NCBI RefSeq assembly: GCF_026340255.1
Contig: NZ_JAPEPJ010000001.1
Coordinates: 2,597,001 to 2,661,000, forward strand
Reading direction: 5' to 3'
Source of the DNA: Streptomyces sp. NBC_01408
Lineage (GTDB): Bacteria; Actinomycetota; Actinomycetes; Streptomycetales; Streptomycetaceae
Length of the DNA stretch: 64,000 bases
Both the position numbers and the translations under genes were made by a program. Positions 1-6,750 of this stretch are shown piece after piece. Under the pieces are notes generated by a model, which searched no databases, was not told the origin of the DNA, and worked only from the letters and a program-made list of their open reading frames with translations. Every line of letters starts with the position of its first letter. Within the stretch, counting starts at the first letter, position 1.

Positions 1-251
1 TGGGTGGGGTCGAGCACCAGCTCGCCCGGCTCCTCGCCGGGGCGGACCGTCACCCCGTGGAGCTGGAGCAGACCGCGCACGACGCGCACGTCACGGATGT
101 CGGGGACGTTGCGCAGCCGACTGGGTCCACTGCCGAGCAGCGCGGCGACCATGGCCTTGGGCACGAGGTTCTTCGCACCGCGGACTCGGATCTCGCCCTC
201 AAGCGGGGTGCCGCCGTGGACAAGCAGTACATCGTCACTGATGCCGGTCAT
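1..251 (-). CDS. murA: UDP-N-acetylglucosamine 1-carboxyvinyltransferase, N-terminal part
   Basis: Catalyses the first committed step of peptidoglycan synthesis, enolpyruvyl transfer from PEP to UDP-GlcNAc, in the cytoplasm. Only the first 83 codons are inside the window; the gene runs off the left edge. The translation starts MTGISDDVLLVHGGTPLEG and continues with the family-typical RVRGAKNLVPKAMVAALL stretch, where the Lys-Asn pair belongs to the substrate site. The ATG at 251 is the first in-frame start before the conserved beta strand. It is divergent from the yqgE-like gene. Identification rests on the conserved N-terminus alone. Confidence 0.93.
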   Translation of the reverse strand, partial: MTGISDDVLLVHGGTPLEGEIRVRGAKNLVPKAMVAALLGSGPSRLRNVPDIRDVRVVRGLLQLHGVTVRPGEEPGELVLDPT

Positions 252-513
252 GAATCTCGCGTTCCGGGAGGGGTGGGCAGGGGGCCAGGGAAAAGAGTAA
301 GGGTCACCACCCCTTTGTTTGTATGGCTGACGCGGCCGTAAGACTGTATTGAATTCGGTACAACACCCTCCGTACCCACCTCATGGCGGAGTGTTGTCTT
401 CCGCCTGTGTGTGCAGCCGTGCCCCGTCCCTGCTGCCGTGCGCCCTGAGCTGCGTACGGTCCGATCTCGCCGCCGGGTCCCCCGGAACGGCGAATGTGCG
501 AGATCATGGCGGC

Positions 514-1074
514 ATGACCGAGGTGTCCTCCCTCACAGGGAGACTGCTCGTGGCCACGCCGGCCCTCGCGGACCCGAATTTCGACCGGGCCGTGGTGCTC
601 CTGCTCGACCACGACGACCAGGGCTCGCTCGGCGTGGTCCTCAACCGGCCGACGCCGGTGGGCGTCGGCGACGTCCTGCTGCCCTGGGCGCCCCTGGCGG
701 GTGACCCGGGCGTCGTCTTCCAAGGCGGCCCGGTGGCGCTGGACTCGGCCCTGGGGGTGGCGGTCATCCCGGGCGAGGACGGCCCGCTCGGCTGGCGCCG
801 GGTGCACGGGGCGATCGGGCTGGTCGACCTGGAGACCCCGCCGGAACTGCTCGCCGCGGCCCTGGGCAGCCTGCGCATCTTCGCCGGCTACTCCGGCTGG
901 GGGCCGGGCCAGCTGGAGACGGAGCTGGGCGACGGCGCCTGGTACGTCGTGGAGTCGGAGCCCGGCGACGTGTCCTTCCCCGACCCGGAACGGCTGTGGA
1001 GGGCGGTGCTGCGCCGCCAGCGCAACGAGCTCGCGATGGTCGCCACCTATCCGGACGACCCGTCGCTCAACTGA
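514..1074 (+). CDS. YqgE/AlgH family protein (DUF179)
   Basis: A 186-residue soluble protein, the usual length for the YqgE/AlgH family. The family has a known fold but no settled biochemical role. Conserved features visible are the early RLLVATPALADPNFDRAV segment, GVVLNRPT, FQGGPV and the hallmark FAGYSGWGPGQLETEL in the C-terminal half. An open frame continues upstream to 349, but homology starts at the ATG at 514, so that start is used. It lies head to head with murA and is followed 28 bases later by a DUF3039 gene. Confidence 0.9.
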   Translation: MTEVSSLTGRLLVATPALADPNFDRAVVLLLDHDDQGSLGVVLNRPTPVGVGDVLLPWAPLAGDPGVVFQGGPVALDSALGVAVIPGEDGPLGWRRVHGAIGLVDLETPPELLAAALGSLRIFAGYSGWGPGQLETELGDGAWYVVESEPGDVSFPDPERLWRAVLRRQRNELAMVATYPDDPSLN

Positions 1075-1102
1075 CCCGGCCGGGGTTCAGTACCCTGGGT
1101 CC

Positions 1103-1387
1103 ATGAGCACTCTTGAGCCCGAGCGCGGGACTGGCACGGGGACCCTCGTAGAGCCGACGCCGCAGGTTTCCCACGGTGACGGCGACCACGAGCGCTTCGC
1201 CCACTACGTCCAGAAGGACAAGATCATGGCGAGCGCCCTCGACGGGACCCCCGTCGTCGCGCTCTGCGGCAAGGTCTGGGTACCGGGCCGGGACCCGAAG
1301 AAGTACCCGGTCTGCCCCATGTGCAAGGAGATCTACGAGTCCATGGGCCCCGGCGGGGACAAGGACAAGGGCGGCAAGGACAACTAG
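1103..1387 (+). CDS. DUF3039 family small zinc-ribbon-like protein
   Basis: A 94-residue protein starting at the ATG at 1103. The N-terminal 35 residues are Thr/Glu/Gly-rich and look unstructured. The C-terminal half has ALCGKVWVPGRDP and then the pair YPVCPMCKE, giving three cysteines that could form a zinc site. It ends in a charged Gly/Lys/Asp tail. The family is conserved in actinobacteria and uncharacterised. It probably shares a transcript with the yqgE-like gene; a strong hairpin follows the stop codon. Confidence 0.85.
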   Translation: MSTLEPERGTGTGTLVEPTPQVSHGDGDHERFAHYVQKDKIMASALDGTPVVALCGKVWVPGRDPKKYPVCPMCKEIYESMGPGGDKDKGGKDN

Positions 1388-1397
1388 TCCGCCCCCC

Positions 1398-1423
1398 CCG
1401 GTCCCGGTCGTCCACGGGACCGG
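1398..1423 (+). terminator. Hairpin terminator after the DUF3039 gene
   Basis: A perfect 9-bp stem (CCGGTCCCG at 1398-1406 with CGGGACCGG at 1415-1423) and an 8-base loop sits 10 bases after the DUF3039 stop. There is no U-run, as is common in Streptomyces. Confidence 0.65.
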
Positions 1424-1454
1424 CAGGACACCCCAGGGCCCCCTGGGTGCGCAG

Positions 1455-1507
1455 CGGCGTACCCGGGGGGCCTTCGGCGTACCCAGGGGGTCTTCGGCGT
1501 ACTAGGG
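1455..1507. repeat. 20-bp tandem repeat, about 2.6 copies
   Basis: Three units beginning CGGCGTAC start at 1455, 1475 and 1495. The first two full 20-base units differ at only two positions. It lies between the DUF3039 and hexosaminidase genes and encodes nothing visible. Confidence 0.75.
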
Positions 1508-1577
1508 TCTGCGCGAGGAGCGCCCTGTGGAACAGCCGTTGCGCAGGGCGCAACAGGCTGCTGCGAAGGGCTGACGC

Positions 1578-3281
1578 ATGGACCTGATCCCCGCACCCAG
1601 GGTCGCCGTCCTCCACGAGGACGGGCTCCGCTTCGAGTTCGGGCCCGAGCCGGTGCTCGACGCCGGGCCCGGCACCGGGGGCACCGCGCGCCGGCTGCGC
1701 CACGAGCTCGGCGCCGCCACCGGCTGGAGCCTGCCCGCCGCCCGGCCGGGCGGGGCCGCGGAGATACGGCTGCGCCTCGACCCGGGCCTCGACCTGGGCC
1801 CGGGCCTGGGCGTGGGCCTGGACGCGGGCCCGGACGCGGGCGTGGGCCCGGGCCCGGCCGGCTCCTCGTCCGTGGAGGCGTACACCCTCAGGGTCGACGG
1901 CACCGGGGTCGAGCTGACCGGCGCGAGCGAGGCCGGGCTGTTCTGGGGGACGCAGACCCTCCGTCAGCTGCTGGGCCCCGACGTCTACCGCAAGGCCCCG
2001 CTGCCCGGACGCACCTGGAGCCTGCCGTACGCGGAGATCGCGGACGCGCCCCGGTTCGGGTGGCGCGGCCTGATGCTCGACGTGGCCCGGCACTTCATGC
2101 CCAAGGACGGGGTGCTGCGCTACATCGACCTGCTCGCCGCGCACAAGCTCAACGTGCTGCACCTGCACCTGACGGACGACCAGGGCTGGCGGGTCGAGAT
2201 CAAGCGCTACCCGCGGCTCACCGGGACGGGGTCGTGGCGGGCGCGCAGCCGGTGGGGCCACCGGGCCTCGCCGCTGTGGAACGAGACCCCGCACGGCGGC
2301 TACTACACCCAGGACGACCTCCGCGAGATCGTCGCGTACGCCGCCGAGCGGCACGTGCGGGTGGTTCCGGAGATCGACGTGCCGGGCCATTCGCAGGCCG
2401 CGATCGCCGCGTACCCGGAGCTCGGCAACACCGACGTGGTCGACACCTCCGCGCTGGAGGTGTGGGACGACTGGGGGATCAGCGAGAACGTGCTCGCGCC
2501 GACGGAGGCCGTGCTGCGGTTCTACGAGGGGGTCTTCGAGGAGCTGCTGGAGCTGTTCCCCGTAGAGGTCTCGCCCTTCGTCCACGTGGGCGGCGACGAG
2601 TGCCCCAAGGCGCAGTGGCGGGCCTCCCCGGCGGCCCAGGAGCGGATCCGGGAGCTGGGCGTGGACGGGGAGGACGGGCTCCAGTCCTGGTTCATCGGGC
2701 ACTTCGACGGCTGGCTCGCCGCGCGCGGGCGGCGGCTGATCGGCTGGGACGAGATCCTGGAGGGCGGGCTCGCGCCCGGCGCGGCCGTGTCCTCCTGGCG
2801 CGGGTACGGGGGCGGCATCGCCGCGGCCGAGGCCGGGCACGACGTGGTGATGTGCCCGGAGCAGTACGTGTACCTGGACTACCGTCAGGCGGCGGGCGGG
2901 CAGGAGCCGATGCCCATCGCGTACGTGCGTTCCCTGGAGGACGTGTACCGGTTCGAGCCGGTGCCCCCGAAGCTGTCGGAGCGGGCGGCCGCCCACGTGC
3001 TCGGGGCGCAGGCCAACCTGTGGACCGAGGTGACGGAGAACCAGGACCGCGTCGACTACCAGGCGTTCCCGCGGCTGGCGGCCTTCGCCGAGGTGGTGTG
3101 GTCCCGGCAGCCCGCGCCGCAGGAGCGCGACTTCGCCGGCTTCGAGGCGCGGATGGCGGCGCACTACGCGCGGCTGGACGCCCTCGGGGTCGGCTACCGG
3201 CCACCGGCGGGCCCCCTGCCGTGGCAGCGGCGGCCGGGAGTGATCGGACGCCCGAAAGAGGGAACCCCGCCGAACGTGTGA
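1578..3281 (+). CDS. Beta-N-acetylhexosaminidase, glycoside hydrolase family 20
   Basis: Releases terminal GlcNAc/GalNAc from chitobiose-like or peptidoglycan-derived oligosaccharides by substrate-assisted catalysis. The 567 residues comprise an N-terminal GH20b-like domain (about 1-150) and a TIM-barrel domain. The barrel opens with FGWRGLMLDVARHFMPK and carries the catalytic Asp340-Glu341 in HVGGDECPKAQW. No signal peptide is visible, so it may act in the cytoplasm on imported oligosaccharides. Residues about 60-95 are an unusual run of Gly-Pro-Leu-Asp repeats (PGLDLGPGLGVGLDAGPDAG) inserted in the N-terminal domain. The ATG at 1578 directly precedes the homologous region. The GlcNAc PTS genes about 50 kb away would use its product. 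Confidence 0.93.
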   Translation: MDLIPAPRVAVLHEDGLRFEFGPEPVLDAGPGTGGTARRLRHELGAATGWSLPAARPGGAAEIRLRLDPGLDLGPGLGVGLDAGPDAGVGPGPAGSSSVEAYTLRVDGTGVELTGASEAGLFWGTQTLRQLLGPDVYRKAPLPGRTWSLPYAEIADAPRFGWRGLMLDVARHFMPKDGVLRYIDLLAAHKLNVLHLHLTDDQGWRVEIKRYPRLTGTGSWRARSRWGHRASPLWNETPHGGYYTQDDLREIVAYAAERHVRVVPEIDVPGHSQAAIAAYPELGNTDVVDTSALEVWDDWGISENVLAPTEAVLRFYEGVFEELLELFPVEVSPFVHVGGDECPKAQWRASPAAQERIRELGVDGEDGLQSWFIGHFDGWLAARGRRLIGWDEILEGGLAPGAAVSSWRGYGGGIAAAEAGHDVVMCPEQYVYLDYRQAAGGQEPMPIAYVRSLEDVYRFEPVPPKLSERAAAHVLGAQANLWTEVTENQDRVDYQAFPRLAAFAEVVWSRQPAPQERDFAGFEARMAAHYARLDALGVGYRPPAGPLPWQRRPGVIGRPKEGTPPNV

Positions 3282-3292
3282 CGACCAGAAGT

Positions 3293-3316
3293 GGAACTCT
3301 TCCTAGATTTCCGGTT
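3293..3316 (+). promoter_or_regulatory. Possible ECF-sigma-type promoter upstream of the FAD subunit gene
   Basis: GGAAC at 3293-3297 and GTT at 3314-3316 are separated by 16 bases. This resembles extracytoplasmic-function sigma promoters of Streptomyces (GGAAC/GGAAT with GTC/GTT). It is about 250 bases before the TTG start, so a long leader would result. No other motif was seen in 3282-3568 beyond short GGTG-rich direct repeats at 3365-3410. Confidence 0.3.
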
Positions 3317-3568
3317 ATACGGGGAAAAACGGGCGCTCAGTGGGAGGTGGGCGGAGCGGGACACCGATGAGGTGCTGGTGGGGTGCTGGTGAGGTCATGG
3401 TGAGGTGCGGGGAAGCCGCGGAGGGGGTGCGCGGGGGGCGCCCGGCCGACCCTCGCGCCGGGCGGTACGGAAGATGTGCCAGAGTTGCCACGTCCCGGCG
3501 GTGAGCACGTACCGTACGGCGGACAGGCGCGAGCGCCGGAACCGGGACATCGGGAAGGGGCAGCTGGG

Positions 3569-4486
3569 TTGACCACGCACGCACCGCACGCACTGCACTC
3601 ACCGGACTCACCCCAGGGCCCGCAGGGGCCGCAGGCTGCGCAGTCCGTGACGCTGCCGGTCTCGCTCGACGAGGCCGTGGCGGCGCTCACCGCCATGCCC
3701 GCCGCCGTGCCCGTCGCCGGTGGAACCGACCTCATGGCCGCCGTCAACGCCGGGCTGCTGCGGCCCGCCGCACTGGTGGGCCTCGGCCGCATCAACGAGA
3801 TCCGCGGCTGGCAGTATCAGGACGGGCACGCCCTGCTCGGCGCGGGCCTCACCCACGCCCGGATGGGGCGGCCGGATTTCGCCGCTCTGATCCCCGCGCT
3901 GGCGGCCGCCGCGCGCGCCGCCGGGCCCCCGCAGATCCGCAACGCCGGAACCCTCGGTGGGAACATCGCCACCGCGGCGCCGACGGGTGACGCGCTGCCC
4001 GTGCTGGCCGCGCTGGAGGCCGTACTCGTCATCGTCGGCCCGCTCGGGCAGCGGGAGATCCCGGTGTCGCACCTGCTGGCCGGCCGGGAGATGCTGCGGC
4101 CCGGCGAGCTGATCGGTTTCGTCCGGGTGCCGCTGCTGCACGCCCCGCAGGTCTTCCTGAAGGCCACGGGGCGCACGGGTCCGGGGCGCGCGGTCGCGTC
4201 CGTGGGCCTCGTACTGGACCCCGCGCGCCGGGGTGTGCGCTGTGCGATCGGCGCGGTCGCCCCGATGCCGCTGCGGCCGCTGGAGGCCGAGCAGTGGGTG
4301 GCCTCGCTGATCGACTGGGACGGGGAGCGCAGCCTGGCCCCCGAGGCGCTGGAGGCCTTCGGCGACTACGTCGCGGCCGCCTGCGTACCCGACCAGGGGG
4401 AGCCGGTGGCCCCCGGTGTACTGCATCTGCGGCGGACGGTGGCCGTGCTGGCACGCAGGGCCCTCGGAAGGGCACTGACCTCATGA
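3569..4486 (+). CDS. FAD-binding subunit of a xanthine dehydrogenase / CO dehydrogenase-family complex
   Basis: A 305-residue CoxM-type medium subunit. It would carry FAD and pass electrons from the [2Fe-2S] subunit to an acceptor. Both flavin motifs are intact: AGGTDL at residues 50-55, and IRNAGTLGGNIATAAPTGD for the pyrophosphate and isoalloxazine contacts. The TTG at 3569 is chosen because GGAAGGGG lies just upstream and the residues before it look non-native. It is first of three genes in the order FAD, iron-sulfur, molybdopterin; its stop overlaps the next ATG (ATGA). Confidence 0.88.
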   Translation: MTTHAPHALHSPDSPQGPQGPQAAQSVTLPVSLDEAVAALTAMPAAVPVAGGTDLMAAVNAGLLRPAALVGLGRINEIRGWQYQDGHALLGAGLTHARMGRPDFAALIPALAAAARAAGPPQIRNAGTLGGNIATAAPTGDALPVLAALEAVLVIVGPLGQREIPVSHLLAGREMLRPGELIGFVRVPLLHAPQVFLKATGRTGPGRAVASVGLVLDPARRGVRCAIGAVAPMPLRPLEAEQWVASLIDWDGERSLAPEALEAFGDYVAAACVPDQGEPVAPGVLHLRRTVAVLARRALGRALTS

Positions 4487-6750
4487 GCGAGAACGAGAAC
4501 GGGTACGTGAGCGGAGCGACTGGGGGCCCGGGCGACACGGGCCCGGCGGGATCCGACTGGGGCTGGCAGCCGGTGCCGCACGGCGGCGAGTACGACTCCG
4601 ACGCCACGGCCTTCGTGAAGCTGCCCCAGGACATGCTGGACGCGCTCGACACCGGCGAGCCGCTGGCCGCGCCCGGGCACGGCTACGTGCCGCCGCCGAT
4701 GATCGTGCCGCTGGGCTCCGCCACCACGGATCCGTCGGCCACCGGGACATGGACGATTCCGGTCCAGTGGCCCGAGGCGGGCGCGGCCGCGCAGCCGGCG
4801 CCGGCGCAGGCCCCCGGTCCCGGCCCGGCCCCCGTCGGCGGGCCGATCCCGGCGTCGATCCCGATCCCGGCCTCGGTGGCCGCGGCCTTCGCGAACCCTG
4901 CCTTCGCGGACCCGGACCCGGCCGCTGCCGATCCGGGCGCGGCCGAGGGGGAGCACGACCCGGGCGCCACGGCCGAATGGCGCTTCCCGGAGGTGGCGCA
5001 CGACCCCGGGACCGAGTCAGTCGTGACCGGGCAGTGGTCCCTGCCGGACCTGCCCGGGCAGTCCGACGACTACCGGCCCGACGCCTACGCGGCCGGTCCC
5101 GACACCTACGCCGCGGAGCAGAACGCCTACGCGGCCGAGCAGAACTCCTACGCGGCCGACTGGAGCCAGGCACCGGCGACGCTGCCGGGCGGCGCCGCCG
5201 CCCCGTGGGCGAACCACCCCGGCTTCGACGACACCCGCGGGTACGCGCAGCAGCAGCCGGGCGGGGACCCTGACTCGGGCACGCTGCCGGGCACCGACGA
5301 AGCGGCGGCCGCCTCGGCCGCGGCCGCGGCCGACGCACGGCTGCTCGGCGGGCCCGGAGCCGGCGCCCGGACGCGCGGACCGCGCGTGCTCGGCGGCCCC
5401 GGCGTGGGCACCCCGCTCCCGGAGGGCGAGCCGGTACATCCGGCCCCGCACGACATCGAGGCCGCGCACGGCCCGGCGGCAGCGCCGGTCGCCGGGGAGC
5501 GGCCGCACCCGGGTACCGAAGCCGCCGAGGCGGGCGGGCCCGCGGAACCTTCGGCTCCGGCCGCGCCCGCCGCGCCTGCGGAGGGGCTGGACCTCTTCGG
5601 CGGGGCCAGGGCCGTGGTGGCGCCCCCCGCCGGGCCCGCGCGGCCCGGCGACACGGACGGCCACGGCTTCGCAGCCTTCGGCCACGCGCCGGAGCCGGGG
5701 CCCGGGCAGGCGGCGGAGGCCGGGGCCGGACCGGAGCACGGACCTGGGCACGCGGCGGAGGCCGGGGCTGGGCACGCGGCGGAGGCCGGGCACGGGCCGG
5801 AGCACGGGCCTGGTCATGCGCCGGAGCCTGGGCCGGGTCAGGGCCCGGAGCACGGGCCGGGCCACGTGCCGGAGCCTGGCCTCGGCCGCGCGGTCGAGGC
5901 GGAGCACGGGCCGGTGGACTCGCACGGGTTCAGCGGGGCCGCGCCGGTTCCGGCCGAGGCGGAGCACGGGCCGGCGGGCTCGCACGGGCTCGCCGAGGGC
6001 GCCCCGGTCCCCGAGGACACCACCGCCGCGCCCACACCGGCCGAGGGTGCCGCCGATCTCGCTGTGGCACCTCCGGGTGCGGGTACCGCCGAAGGTTTCC
6101 CGCCCGAGGAGCCGGCGTACGAAGAAGAAGGCGCAGCCGGGGCCGTCGCCCATCACGAGCACCCGCTGGCCTCCTACGTCCTGCGCGTCAACGGCGCCGA
6201 CCGCCCGGTCACCGGCGCCTGGATCGGCGAATCGCTCCTCTACGTGCTGCGCGAGCGCCTCGGCCTCGCCGGCGCCAAGGACGGCTGCTCGCAGGGCGAG
6301 TGCGGCGCCTGCGCCGTGCAGGTCGACGGCCGGCTCGTCGCCTCCTGCCTCGTCCCGGCCGCGACGTCCGCCGGCAGTGAGGTCCGTACCGTCGAGGGTC
6401 TCGCGACCGACGGGGAACTGTCGGACGTGCAGCAAGCGTTGTGCAGGTCGGGCGCGGTCCAGTGCGGATTCTGCGTACCCGGCATGGCCATGACCATCCA
6501 TGACCTGCTGGAGGGCAACCACGCCCCCAGCGAGCTGGAAACCCGCCAGGCGCTGTGCGGCAACCTCTGCCGCTGCTCCGGCTACGCGGGGGTCGTCGAC
6601 GCCGTCCGCGAGGTCGTGGCCGAGCGCGAGGCGACGGCCTCCGGGGCGGCGGCGGACGGCCCCGCGGCCCCGCAGATTTCCCCGGAGCCGCGCATCCCGC
6701 ACCAGGCAGCGCCCGGCGAGGGCGGCATCCACCACGGAGGCACGGCGTGA
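4483..6750 (+). CDS. [2Fe-2S] subunit with a long low-complexity N-terminal extension
   Basis: The C-terminal part (about residues 565-730 of 755) is a complete CoxS-type small subunit with two clusters. C602-x4-C607-x2-C610 plus the Cys in LVASCLVP form the plant-ferredoxin-type site, and C661-x2-C664 plus LCGNLCRC form the second. The first ~560 residues are Ala/Gly/Pro/Glu-rich, with short motifs such as GTWTIPVQW, AEWRFPE and TGQWSLPD, Tyr-Ala repeats, and GPEHGPGHA-like repeats around residues 400-500. Normal CoxS proteins have only ~160 residues. The ATG at 4483 overlaps the previous stop, and the next GTG overlaps this stop, so all three subunits are translationally coupled. Function of the extension is unknown. 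Confidence 0.85.
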   Translation: MSENENGYVSGATGGPGDTGPAGSDWGWQPVPHGGEYDSDATAFVKLPQDMLDALDTGEPLAAPGHGYVPPPMIVPLGSATTDPSATGTWTIPVQWPEAGAAAQPAPAQAPGPGPAPVGGPIPASIPIPASVAAAFANPAFADPDPAAADPGAAEGEHDPGATAEWRFPEVAHDPGTESVVTGQWSLPDLPGQSDDYRPDAYAAGPDTYAAEQNAYAAEQNSYAADWSQAPATLPGGAAAPWANHPGFDDTRGYAQQQPGGDPDSGTLPGTDEAAAASAAAAADARLLGGPGAGARTRGPRVLGGPGVGTPLPEGEPVHPAPHDIEAAHGPAAAPVAGERPHPGTEAAEAGGPAEPSAPAAPAAPAEGLDLFGGARAVVAPPAGPARPGDTDGHGFAAFGHAPEPGPGQAAEAGAGPEHGPGHAAEAGAGHAAEAGHGPEHGPGHAPEPGPGQGPEHGPGHVPEPGLGRAVEAEHGPVDSHGFSGAAPVPAEAEHGPAGSHGLAEGAPVPEDTTAAPTPAEGAADLAVAPPGAGTAEGFPPEEPAYEEEGAAGAVAHHEHPLASYVLRVNGADRPVTGAWIGESLLYVLRERLGLAGAKDGCSQGECGACAVQVDGRLVASCLVPAATSAGSEVRTVEGLATDGELSDVQQALCRSGAVQCGFCVPGMAMTIHDLLEGNHAPSELETRQALCGNLCRCSGYAGVVDAVREVVAEREATASGAAADGPAAPQISPEPRIPHQAAPGEGGIHHGGTA

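Noticed and set aside
1224..3164. Long minus-strand open frame opposite the hexosaminidase gene
   Set aside because: GC-rich codon bias creates long shadow frames. It lacks a ribosome site and protein-like composition, and the opposite strand holds a full GH20 enzyme.
3476..3568. An earlier start for the FAD subunit
   Set aside because: The extra 31 residues are Pro/Gly/Arg-rich, lie before the best ribosome site (GGAAGGGG) and look like leader sequence.
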